This document shows, piece by piece, positions 1 to 7,893 of a DNA stretch of 12,339 nucleotides (its first letter is position 1; each line of letters starts with the position of its first letter). A program made the translations under genes and the position numbers. The stretch is from NCBI GenBank assembly GCA_937900125.1, contig CALCEK010000060.1, positions 1-12,339 of the forward strand. The letters are read 5' to 3'. The stretch comes from an uncultured Treponema sp. GTDB taxonomy: Bacteria; Spirochaetota; Spirochaetia; Treponematales; Treponemataceae. The notes below the pieces were generated by a model. That model saw only the letters and a list, made by a program, of their open reading frames with translations, was not told the origin of the DNA and did not search any database.

Positions 1-48
1 CGACCACCGAGATCTACACTCTTTCCCTACACGACGCTCTTCCGATCT
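1..48 (+). other. Illumina P5/TruSeq adapter sequence (artefact)
   Basis: The first 48 bases match, from memory, the 3' part of the standard Illumina P5/TruSeq universal adapter, ending in the read-1 primer end GCTCTTCCGATCT. It is synthetic sequence left in the assembly, not genome. Genuine sequence starts at about position 49, already inside the greA reading frame. Any open frame crossing position 49 is therefore meaningless upstream of it. Confidence 0.97.
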
Positions 49-49
49 T

Positions 50-2461
50 GTTGAACAATTATGCCTTTCTATCTTGGCAGAAGACCCTCAAAATAAATTT
101 GCAATGAGAAAGCTCGCTGAATATTACAAAAATAACAATAACGATAAAGTTTGGGAGCTTTTTGAACAAATTGTAAAAATCGATTTGGAAGAAGCAGACA
201 TTGCAAAACTTCTTGCCGAACGTTATGAAAAACAAAACAACAAAGAAGAAGCAATCAAATATTACAAAAAAGCTTTGCAACGCTTTGAAGGAGCAAGAAA
301 TGGTATACAGGTTCAAGAAATTTGGAACAAATTGGTAGAATTGATTCCTGATAAACTTGAATTTTTCTTGCAGGAACAAAGAAAAATCGCTAAAACAATC
401 AGCGAAGACAAATCCGCTGAATTAATGAAAAAAGTCTATACTTATTATAAAGACACGGCAAATTGGCAAGTTGCAATTTCAATTTTAAAGTTAATTTTAA
501 GCATTGACAAAAAAGATAGTGCTTGCCGTGCGGAATTAGTAGAATGTTACCGCGCCTATTACGCTGACCACACCCATGTTGAAGAATACATACAATCTTC
601 AAATCTTGAAAAATCATTCCGTGATGTAGATGAAGCAATAAACGATTTTGAAAAACATATTGCCTTTGACGCAAAAAGTTACGTTTTCCATAGGTCATGG
701 GGTGTTGGCATTATCCGCAAAGTTGAAGGCGACAAATTAGACATTTTCTTTGGGAAAAAAATCGGCTCAAAAGGAATGACGCTCAAAATGGCGGTTTCAG
801 CTTTAGAGCCACTTCCAAAAGAACATATTTGGGTAAAACGCGCTACAACAAATCGAGAAGAACTCACCAAATGGGTAAAATCAGATATTCCAGGAACTTT
901 AAAAACAATTATTAAAAGTTTTAACAATAATTGTGACGATAAAAGAATCAAAGCCGAATTAGTAGATTCCAAAATACTTACTCAAGGCGAATGGACAAGT
1001 TGGCATTCAAAAGCGCAAAAAATCCTTGAAACAGACCCAAGTTTTGGTGTAAACCCAAATGATATAAATATGTATAGCGTTCTTGACCACCCTCTTACAT
1101 TAGAAGAACGCTTGAGCAATGAATTCTCTGCGGAAAAACAATTTTTCCCACGGATTGCAATTTTAATGCGCTACGTAAATGATGAAAACACTGACAAAAA
1201 TGATGAAGCGTTTGCGGATATGTTTAAGTATTTTGCAGACCACTTAAAATCAATCAACAAAGTTGATGAACAAATTGTCGCGTCTTTCCTTGTTACGCAA
1301 GAAATTTCTAAGCGGTTACCTGGAACATTTGCATTTCCTGCAACATTCACTTTTAAGGCTATGTATGATGAAATTCCGAATCCCCGCAAAATGTATGTTG
1401 ACCTTAAAGAAAGTTTCTTAAAAGAGGCTTTTCTCTTTAACATAAAACAACTTCCCGATTGGGACACTCAATTTATAGAATTATTCCCAACAGTTCTTAA
1501 AAAAGACTTAATTTTGCTTTTACTTTCTAATGGAAAGGAAGAAAAGGTTGAACGGCTTGTTCACGATAGTTTTGAAGAATATCGCACAAATCGTGATGCG
1601 GTAATTTATTTGTTTAAGGAATGTAGAAATGAAGAATGGTTTACAAAAGCAGGAATCAGCTATGAAAGACAACTTGTAACCCTTGTAAATATCATTTCTT
1701 TGTGCGGGCGTGAAATCGAAAATCACGTGAACACAACTGAAAACAAAAAAACAATCAAAATGGCAACACAACTTTTGTTTGAAGACAAGGTTTCGGGCGA
1801 AAAAGTCAACAATATGCTTAATTTTATTCAGAATAGCGATGTTGAAGTTATCACTCGAATGTACACAATGGTAAATGATGTCAAAGATTTAGATAGCGTT
1901 TACAAAGGACAGTTGCGCAGTGGCATTTTGAGCAAATATCCTAACTTTAAATTCCAAGAAGCAGAAATTAAGCAAGAAGCTCCAAAGGGACTTATTGTTA
2001 CGGAAGCAATGCGGGCTGCAAAAGTCGCCGAAGCCGACAGAATTGAAAAAGTTGAACTTCCCGATATTCAGCAGCATTTGAACAGTGCGGTAGAAAAAGG
2101 CGACTTAAGCGAAAATGCTGATTATACCGCTTACAAAGAAGAGCGAAGCAAAGCGAACTTGCGCCTTACTAAAATCAAGGAAGAACTTTCTCGCGCGGTC
2201 GTTTTTGACCCTTCTACAGTTACAACTTCCATTATTTCGTTTGGAACAACTGTTACCTTACAAAATAATTTAGAAAATCGGGAAGATGTGTTTACCATTT
2301 TGGGACCGTGGGAATCTGACGCAGAAAAAGGCATTATTTCTTATCTTTCACCACTTGGTGATAAACTTTTGAATGCTCGCGTTGGAGAAAATCTTCAATT
2401 TGAAATTAATGAACGCAAATACGATTTTATTGTAAAATCAATCGTAGCGGCAAAAATCTAA
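50..2461 (+). CDS. greA: Long GreA-family transcription factor with TPR-like N-terminal extension (5'-truncated)
   Basis: GreA binds in the secondary channel of backtracked RNA polymerase and stimulates cleavage of the nascent RNA. The GreA part is the last 155 or so of the 803 visible residues. It has the N-terminal coiled coil with the tip motif GDLSENADY at about residue 684, which keeps the acidic Asp and Glu needed for cleavage. A C-terminal FKBP-like domain follows, ending VKSIVAAKI. About 640 residues precede it. They begin with TPR-like helical repeats (residues 8-80) and include a small beta-rich segment (about 211-257, beginning YVFHRSWGVG) that resembles CarD/Tudor-like folds. Ordinary GreA is about 160 residues; long forms of this kind are known in chlamydiae and spirochaetes. 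The frame is open back to the adapter with no credible start (TTG at 74 lies in mid-repeat), so the true 5' end is missing. An intrinsic terminator follows the TAA. Confidence 0.9.
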   Translation, partial: VEQLCLSILAEDPQNKFAMRKLAEYYKNNNNDKVWELFEQIVKIDLEEADIAKLLAERYEKQNNKEEAIKYYKKALQRFEGARNGIQVQEIWNKLVELIPDKLEFFLQEQRKIAKTISEDKSAELMKKVYTYYKDTANWQVAISILKLILSIDKKDSACRAELVECYRAYYADHTHVEEYIQSSNLEKSFRDVDEAINDFEKHIAFDAKSYVFHRSWGVGIIRKVEGDKLDIFFGKKIGSKGMTLKMAVSALEPLPKEHIWVKRATTNREELTKWVKSDIPGTLKTIIKSFNNNCDDKRIKAELVDSKILTQGEWTSWHSKAQKILETDPSFGVNPNDINMYSVLDHPLTLEERLSNEFSAEKQFFPRIAILMRYVNDENTDKNDEAFADMFKYFADHLKSINKVDEQIVASFLVTQEISKRLPGTFAFPATFTFKAMYDEIPNPRKMYVDLKESFLKEAFLFNIKQLPDWDTQFIELFPTVLKKDLILLLLSNGKEEKVERLVHDSFEEYRTNRDAVIYLFKECRNEEWFTKAGISYERQLVTLVNIISLCGREIENHVNTTENKKTIKMATQLLFEDKVSGEKVNNMLNFIQNSDVEVITRMYTMVNDVKDLDSVYKGQLRSGILSKYPNFKFQEAEIKQEAPKGLIVTEAMRAAKVAEADRIEKVELPDIQQHLNSAVEKGDLSENADYTAYKEERSKANLRLTKIKEELSRAVVFDPSTVTTSIISFGTTVTLQNNLENREDVFTILGPWESDAEKGIISYLSPLGDKLLNARVGENLQFEINERKYDFIVKSIVAAKI

Positions 2462-2469
2462 TGCTATTT

Positions 2470-2502
2470 AAAACGGCTTCCATTTTTGGAGGTCGTTTTT
2501 TT
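2470..2502 (+). terminator. Rho-independent terminator of greA
   Basis: Nine bases after the greA stop, AAAACGGCTTCCA pairs with TGGAGGTCGTTTT, with two G-U wobbles, around a TTTT loop. The 3' arm runs into a seven-T tract (2496-2502). The A-run on the 5' side lets the hairpin act weakly in the other direction as well. Confidence 0.88.
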
Positions 2503-2512
2503 GTATAAAATG

Positions 2513-2548
2513 AGTAAAGGAAAACTCTAAAAATTGCAATTTTTAGAG
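2513..2548 (-). repeat. Palindromic dispersed repeat, copy A
   Basis: Positions 2525-2548 form a perfect 24-base palindrome with half-site CTCTAAAAATTG. On the - strand it is followed by TTTTCCTTTACTC. The same palindrome core and the same kind of tail occur at 9554-9588 in the opposite orientation. Copy A lies between the convergent ends of greA and the clpC operon. On the - strand the palindrome plus its T-rich tail could act as a weak terminator, but the stem has almost no GC. Confidence 0.75.
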
Positions 2549-2550
2549 GT

Positions 2551-2600
2551 AACGGCATCTCGAAAAAAATTATCTAAAACGAGTTTTTCGAGATGCCGTT
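2551..2600 (-). terminator. 17-bp inverted repeat at the end of the mcsA-clpC operon
   Basis: Positions 2551-2567 and 2584-2600 are perfect reverse complements (arm AACGGCATCTCGAAAAA) around a 16-base loop. On the - strand the hairpin begins within the TAA of the secreted-protein gene and is followed two bases later by the 24-base palindrome. No T-tract follows the first stem directly, so it is not a textbook intrinsic terminator. Its position suggests transcript-end formation or 3'-end protection. Confidence 0.6.
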
Positions 2601-4702
2601 TAGCGATTTCTGACGGTTGTTCCTATTTCCTCAGAAATTATGGTGTCAACGTCTTTCCACAAATACTGAACCAAATCCGATTTTACATCTGGAAAAATAA
2701 ATTCATTGCGAATGAGCGAAATTGTGCTTTCGTTCAACTCAAGCGATAAGGCGTTTCGCGAAAGATTATTCCACTTTGAATCAGAAAAAATCGCCATTCC
2801 CTTTTCTATTGAACAAAGCACGGAGCTATCCGCATTTGCCGTAAGCCGCACCCCTTTAATTGTACAAATGGAATCGAGCGCGTAAAGGCAAGAGGCATAA
2901 GAGGTTGCCTGCGATGTTAAACCCGTATTATTTAATTCAAGCGAAGATTTTTCAACGGTCAACACCGTGCCACTTTCTGTAAAATGCGCCGAAAGTTCGC
3001 AATCAGAAAAAATCACTTCAGAATCGCGCACGGTCATAATGCTAGAACGCGCATTTTTCTTTTCAAAAAGCACATTTTTGATTTCAACATCCGCGCCGTT
3101 GTTTACAAAAAGATTTGCATTTGGCTCAAAAATGATTTTGTGTCCGTTTCCAACAATTTGGCAATCAGAAGAAATTTCGTATTCCCCATTTGGAATCATC
3201 GCATCGCTCAAAAAATGAAGCCGACTGTAAAAATTTGAATTTAGAGCTTTTACGGCAGAGGCAAAATCGGTAAATGGATTTGTGTACGAACCGTCCTGAT
3301 TTTCCGTTTGGCTAGAATCATTTTTTGCGTCAAAATAATAATTGTATTCGTCTACAATAATTTGATACGTGCTTTTTTCGCTTTTGTTACCCGAAGCGTC
3401 AACTGCAAAGGCAGAAATTGTATAAAAAGCCGCAGAATCGGAGGCAGAACGCAAAACAATTGGCACTCCTAAATAGCGGACAAAATCTTTTTCTTCAAAA
3501 GTTTCAGTTTTTTCAAATGATTCGGAAGGTTTACTTACAGCGTAAAAAATTGAGCTTTCGTGTTCCGCGCTGATATTTACGGCAACTGTTGACCGCGCAA
3601 ATGAATTTTCCGCAGTAGAAGTTATTGTTGGCGGAAGCGGAGCTTGTTTGTCCACATTTACGGCAATTTGTAAATCCCCTTGATACACAGAATCAAAATA
3701 AACGCCCAAAGATAAAATGCCATTTATTACATCGCCTTTAAAAGTGTCAACTCCGACTTTTTTAAAAAAGATTCCAGAAGAAATCGTGCCAAGAGATGAA
3801 GCATTTTGCGCTTTTCCCAACAGATATGGCTTTTCGGCGTGAGATTCTTCAAAAACGCTTACAAAAATTTCTTCTCCCGCTTTAATCACATCAGAAACTA
3901 AGCGGGGTTTAGGCGGAATTATAATTTCATAAACGGGATTTCCTTTTTTAAAATCGATATTTTGCCAGCGAACCGTGTGCGGAACAGTCCTATCCAAATG
4001 TATAGCTTCTTTTGATGCCGACCAATAAGAATCGTCAATTTGATAAATGAATCTTGAATCTTTGTACAAAAATGTTTCCCAATTTTGCAGATAAAACGGA
4101 ACGTCGCGTTCATTTTGTGTTTTTGTTTGCGCACTTGAAGTATGCAAAACAAAATGCCATGCCGATTTTCCATCGCTTACTGTGCAGGGAATGTAGCGTT
4201 CTAATGAATTGTCTTTGGATAAAGTGATTTTTTCTCCTTTTAAAATGGGAGGGCGGGAATTTGACATAGAATAGGCAAAATCACTCGGAATTGAAAAAGT
4301 TGTTCCCGAAACATATTTGCGGATTGGATTTTGCATAATTTGTGAAACAAAGTCTTTTTCTTCCGCAGAACGCGCTGTGTATGGCTCATTGTCTACTGTG
4401 TAATCGATTGTAAAATCAGAGCGAGTGCCATCTTTTGACACCGCAGTGATTCTAACGCGCACACTCCCCGACTCTTGTATAACAATGGGTTTTCCATCGT
4501 ATGCAAAGCCTTGCAAAAGCGGGTCAGAGCCAGAAAGTGAATAATAAAGTTCACTTCCGTCTGACGTGTCTAAAACGAGTGCTTGTAAATTTTTCCACAC
4601 CCCCGCAGAAGGACTTATTATATCTTGCGCAGAAAATGCGAATGCACTAGAGATGCAAAATATACATAAAAAAGCGCAAAGTCCACATTTAATTTTATTC
4701 AT
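2600..4702 (-). CDS. Secreted protein with chitobiase-C-terminal-like and beta-helix domains, function unknown
   Basis: I recognise domains but no named gene. The 700-residue product starts with a signal peptide: a lysine, then a hydrophobic Cys-rich core, with likely cleavage after AFA at residue 22 and no convincing lipobox. Residues 28-105 resemble the CHB_HEX_C (chitobiase C-terminal, Ig-like) domain, with ISPSAGVWKN, LYYSLSGSDP and a terminal DYTVD. A similar Ig-like module lies at about 350-450. From about 452 the phrase GSYTNPFTDFASAVKAL opens what looks like a right-handed parallel beta-helix running to the end (about 540-700). The frame extends upstream to 4783, but ATG at 4702 is preferred: it places the signal peptide at the N-terminus and overlaps the upstream stop by eight bases (ATGAATAA). 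No good Shine-Dalgarno is visible, so translation is probably coupled. The domains suggest a periplasmic or surface carbohydrate-binding or structural role; no catalytic residues can be identified. Confidence 0.78.
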   Translation of the reverse strand: MNKIKCGLCAFLCIFCISSAFAFSAQDIISPSAGVWKNLQALVLDTSDGSELYYSLSGSDPLLQGFAYDGKPIVIQESGSVRVRITAVSKDGTRSDFTIDYTVDNEPYTARSAEEKDFVSQIMQNPIRKYVSGTTFSIPSDFAYSMSNSRPPILKGEKITLSKDNSLERYIPCTVSDGKSAWHFVLHTSSAQTKTQNERDVPFYLQNWETFLYKDSRFIYQIDDSYWSASKEAIHLDRTVPHTVRWQNIDFKKGNPVYEIIIPPKPRLVSDVIKAGEEIFVSVFEESHAEKPYLLGKAQNASSLGTISSGIFFKKVGVDTFKGDVINGILSLGVYFDSVYQGDLQIAVNVDKQAPLPPTITSTAENSFARSTVAVNISAEHESSIFYAVSKPSESFEKTETFEEKDFVRYLGVPIVLRSASDSAAFYTISAFAVDASGNKSEKSTYQIIVDEYNYYFDAKNDSSQTENQDGSYTNPFTDFASAVKALNSNFYSRLHFLSDAMIPNGEYEISSDCQIVGNGHKIIFEPNANLFVNNGADVEIKNVLFEKKNARSSIMTVRDSEVIFSDCELSAHFTESGTVLTVEKSSLELNNTGLTSQATSYASCLYALDSICTIKGVRLTANADSSVLCSIEKGMAIFSDSKWNNLSRNALSLELNESTISLIRNEFIFPDVKSDLVQYLWKDVDTIISEEIGTTVRNR

Positions 4703-5318
4703 TCGCGTTTTTTTGTTCAAAAAGAGGAGCGAGAATTTCGCGCAACTCAGGATGTGGCTTGTAAAAGTTTTCCTCAAGTTCATCGGGAGTAAGACCTACC
4801 AACTCGTGACTATTGTAATTTATCCACGGATTTTCGGCTGGATTTTCAATTTCAAATTTTCTGCACCAATAGTCTGGTGTTATCGGTAAAATTTCATTTT
4901 TGTATTTGTAAACTTTGTAATCATGAACGACAACTTTTATATTTTCCCTTGGAACGCCTTTTTCGAGCAAAATTCCCACAAGATAATTTAAAGTTCGCCC
5001 GCTATCAAAAATGTCATCGACTAACATTATGTTATCGCCCATACGCAAATAATCAGGGGAATACGTCCAACCGTCAATTCGCACCGCATCGTGCTGCTTA
5101 ACATCTGTATAGCTTCTTGCAACTACAGCGGCATACAATACTGGCTTGTGATTTTTTAGCGCAACTTTATAATATTCACTTATTATGTTTGCCATATACG
5201 CGCCACCCCGTAACGATGCGTAAATTACATCGGGTACAAAATGGTCAACTTGATAAATTTTGTGCGCGAGTCTAAGCGCGTTGTTACGAACGGTTTCGTA
5301 TGGTAAAAATTCTTTCAT
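4695..5318 (-). CDS. Type I phosphoribosyltransferase, probably purine salvage
   Basis: The 207-residue protein carries the type I PRTase signature. The PRPP-binding loop is MLVDDIFDSGRT at residues 98-109, where the paired Asp contact the ribose hydroxyls. A pyrophosphate loop, SLRGG, lies at 35-39. The C-terminal PWINYNSHEL (164-173) sits where xanthine/guanine-type enzymes carry a hydrophobic base-contacting segment. That suggests a cytosolic enzyme converting a purine base and PRPP to the nucleotide, but the base cannot be read from the sequence. The ATG overlaps the clpC stop by four bases (ATGA), and GAGGA lies six bases upstream, so it is translated with clpC. Its own stop overlaps the start of the secreted-protein gene. 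A role in stress-linked nucleotide recycling is only inference from position. Confidence 0.85.
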   Translation of the reverse strand: MKEFLPYETVRNNALRLAHKIYQVDHFVPDVIYASLRGGAYMANIISEYYKVALKNHKPVLYAAVVARSYTDVKQHDAVRIDGWTYSPDYLRMGDNIMLVDDIFDSGRTLNYLVGILLEKGVPRENIKVVVHDYKVYKYKNEILPITPDYWCRKFEIENPAENPWINYNSHELVGLTPDELEENFYKPHPELREILAPLFEQKNANE

Positions 5319-7882
5319 TTTGCGTCCTCATTAGAAGTATAACTCAAAATTCCCTCTGTAGCAACCTGAGATTCTAGTCCTTTTAATTGTAGAGTTCGCT
5401 TAAAACGCACAGAGATTTTTTCACCATCGCTATCAACAATTACCGATTGACTATTTCCTTGTTTTTTAGAAAGGAGCAAATCTGCAAGGCGGTCTTCTAT
5501 TTCTCGCTGCAAAAGTCTACGCATTGGTCTTGCACCCATTGCTTGTTCGTAGCCATTTTCTACAAGGTAATCACGCGCTTTTTGTTTTACAGTTAATGTG
5601 AGTCCTTTTTCTAAAAGTCGATTTTCTAATTCGGCTAATTGAATGTCTAGTATTGCGTTTACTTGTTCTTTGTTTAGTGCTGTAAAAACAATCACATCGT
5701 CAATTCGATTAAGAAGTTCTGGCGACATCAATTTTTTTAGTTCTTCCATTGCCCCCGCTTTCATTTCGTCATAAGGCAAAAGTCCCTCGCGGAAAGAAGA
5801 AAATCCCAATCGGTTTTCATTTGAAATTTGTCTAGCCCCAGCATTGCTTGTCATTATAATGATTGTATTTCTAAAGCTGACGGTATGCCCCAAATTGTCA
5901 CTCAACTCGCCTTCTTCTAAAAGTTGCAAAAGCAAATTAAAAACATCGGGATGAGCTTTTTCAATTTCATCGAGCAACACCACAGAATACGGATGCCGCC
6001 GCACTTTTTCCGTTAAAATTCCCCCTTCTTCGTAGCCGATGTACCCTGGAGGCGCACCCACTAAGCGAGAAGCCGTGGGTTTTTCCATAAAATCGCTCAT
6101 ATCAACGCGAATAATAGAATCTTCTGTTCCGAAAATGAATTTTGCAACGCTTTTTGCAAGTTGCGTTTTGCCTACACCAGTTGGGCCCAAAAATATAAAG
6201 GAGCCGATTGGTCGATGTATAGAAGAAACACCCGCGCGATTTCTGCGCACGGCACTGCTGATTAAACGAACGGCTTCATTCTGCCCAACAACTTCTTTGT
6301 GGAGAATTTTTTCCATATCCAAAAGGCGTTCTGTTTCTCCGTCATCAAGTTGCTCGCAAGGAATCCCTGTCATTGTGCTGATTACTTGCCCAATATCTTC
6401 TTTTGTTACGTGTGGTCGCTTAGATTTTTCTTTAAAATTCCACATTGAATTTATTTCTTCTAATTTTCGGCGCAATTCAGAAACTTTGTCGCGCACAAGA
6501 GCTGCATCTTCGTAATTTTGATTTGCAACTAGAGTTCGTTTTTCTTCAGAAAGCTGTTCAATTTTTTGTTCAAGTTCTTCAATTTCTTTTGGTCGCTTTA
6601 AAACGCCAATCTTTTTTGTTGCCCCCGCTTCGTCTAAAAGGTCAATGGCTTTATCGGGCAAAAATCGTTCTGGAATGTAGCGCGTGCTGTATTCTACAAT
6701 TGAAGAAATCGCATCATCGTCATAAATGACCTTGTGATAATCCTCGTAATATTTTTTTAAGCCGTTTAAGATTTTTTGTGTGTCGCCCGCATTTGGTTCT
6801 TCAACTTGAATCATCTGAAAACGCCTAGTAAGTGCGCTGTCTTTTTCTAGGTATTTTCGATATTCTTTTGTTGTTGTCGCGCCAATCATTTGAATTTCTC
6901 CACGACTTAAAGCGGGTTTTAGCATATTGCTTGCGTCCATTGAACCTTCAGGACCGCCCGCTCCGATTATAGTGTGCAATTCGTCCACAAACAAAATAAT
7001 GTCTTTTGACTCGCAAATTTCTTTCATCATTCGCTTCATTCGCTCTTCAAATTCGCCCCGATATTTTGTTCCCGCGATTAAAGCTGCAAGGTCTAAAGAA
7101 AGAATACGTTTTTTTTGCAAATCGGGAGGAACATCTCCGCGCGAAATTTTTAAGGCAAGCCCTTCAACAATGGCGGTTTTCCCAACGCCCGGTTCTCCAA
7201 CTAAAACGGGATTATTTTTTGTTCGCCGACTTAATATTTGAATTGCGCGTAAAATTTCTTGTTCTCTGCCAACAACGGGGTCTAGCTCGCCTGCGCGGGC
7301 ATCTTGCGTAATGTCGCGGCTGTAGTGCGAAAGGAAAGTTTCGCGTTTTCGCTCATCTTCGCGTTCATAAGAAGAATCCGCTTGATTTGGCAAAATATTT
7401 TGTACAACTTTTTCGCCATCATCTAATTTTGCAGAAGATGGAAGTTTTCGTTCAACTTCAACAACGGTTTCTCTTATGCGTTCTATTGAAAGTCCCGCTT
7501 TTGCAAAATATCGTTGCGATAAAGAATGATTTTCTTTTATGCAGGCAAGGAGCAAATGTTCTGTTCCAACGTAATCACATTGCAAAAGTGACAATTCTTT
7601 TTTTGCCTCTCCCAAAAGCCATTTTAAACGCTCAGAATGGGGCAAATCGTACAAATCAAGGTTTGGAAGCCGTGCGGGCATACTTTGTTCAATGGCTAAT
7701 TGAAGCGTTAAAACATTGATTTTTAAAACTTTGAGCGTTACATATCCTAATCCATCTGCCGATTTTAAAAGCGAGAGCAAAATGTGTTCTGGTTCAAGTT
7801 GTTTGCTTCCAATGGTATACGCTTCATCTGGACCGAGCGCGATTACCAAGCGTTGTGCGCGCGGAGAAAAACCTCGTAACAT
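5315..7882 (-). CDS. clpC: ClpC, AAA+ unfoldase of the ClpCP protease
   Basis: ClpC unfolds proteins with ATP and threads them into the ClpP peptidase. The 855 residues show the full family layout: two Clp_N repeats (1-150), D1 with Walker A GEPGVGKT (229-236) and Walker B IILFVDE (295-301), a middle domain with a UVR motif (about 444-476), D2 with Walker A GPTGVGKT (566-573), pore loop GYIGY (613-617), Walker B VVLLDE (634-639), an LGF loop (692-694) where ClpP-binding loops lie, and sensor-2 GARPMRR (783-789). The UVR middle domain separates ClpC from ClpA and ClpB. Glu32 and Glu108, both in P/T-EH-I/L-LL contexts, match the glutamates that bind phospho-arginine in Bacillus ClpC. The start has GGGGAGG five bases upstream, overlapping the stop of the mcsB-like gene. 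A tail of about 25 residues follows the last D2 strand. No clpP is in the window. Confidence 0.96.
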   Translation of the reverse strand: MLRGFSPRAQRLVIALGPDEAYTIGSKQLEPEHILLSLLKSADGLGYVTLKVLKINVLTLQLAIEQSMPARLPNLDLYDLPHSERLKWLLGEAKKELSLLQCDYVGTEHLLLACIKENHSLSQRYFAKAGLSIERIRETVVEVERKLPSSAKLDDGEKVVQNILPNQADSSYEREDERKRETFLSHYSRDITQDARAGELDPVVGREQEILRAIQILSRRTKNNPVLVGEPGVGKTAIVEGLALKISRGDVPPDLQKKRILSLDLAALIAGTKYRGEFEERMKRMMKEICESKDIILFVDELHTIIGAGGPEGSMDASNMLKPALSRGEIQMIGATTTKEYRKYLEKDSALTRRFQMIQVEEPNAGDTQKILNGLKKYYEDYHKVIYDDDAISSIVEYSTRYIPERFLPDKAIDLLDEAGATKKIGVLKRPKEIEELEQKIEQLSEEKRTLVANQNYEDAALVRDKVSELRRKLEEINSMWNFKEKSKRPHVTKEDIGQVISTMTGIPCEQLDDGETERLLDMEKILHKEVVGQNEAVRLISSAVRRNRAGVSSIHRPIGSFIFLGPTGVGKTQLAKSVAKFIFGTEDSIIRVDMSDFMEKPTASRLVGAPPGYIGYEEGGILTEKVRRHPYSVVLLDEIEKAHPDVFNLLLQLLEEGELSDNLGHTVSFRNTIIIMTSNAGARQISNENRLGFSSFREGLLPYDEMKAGAMEELKKLMSPELLNRIDDVIVFTALNKEQVNAILDIQLAELENRLLEKGLTLTVKQKARDYLVENGYEQAMGARPMRRLLQREIEDRLADLLLSKKQGNSQSVIVDSDGEKISVRFKRTLQLKGLESQVATEGILSYTSNEDAK

Positions 7883-7893
7883 AAAAACCTCCC

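Noticed and set aside
74..2461. TTG at 74 as the start of GreA
   Set aside because: The same frame is open back to the adapter and its residues (VEQLCLSI, then LAEDP) continue the helical repeat. The gene is truncated, not started here.
2534..2749. Small + strand open frame across the hairpin and the end of the secreted-protein gene
   Set aside because: It lies over the hairpin and opposite a well-supported gene, has no ribosome binding site and shows no recognisable protein features.
4700..4783. Longer start at 4783 for the secreted protein
   Set aside because: It would put 27 residues before an otherwise perfect signal peptide and lie deep inside the phosphoribosyltransferase gene. ATG 4702 fits the signal peptide and the coupled overlap.
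4566..5101. + strand open frames opposite the phosphoribosyltransferase
   Set aside because: They are antisense shadows of a gene with clear catalytic motifs. Their composition is low in structure and no start signals are present.
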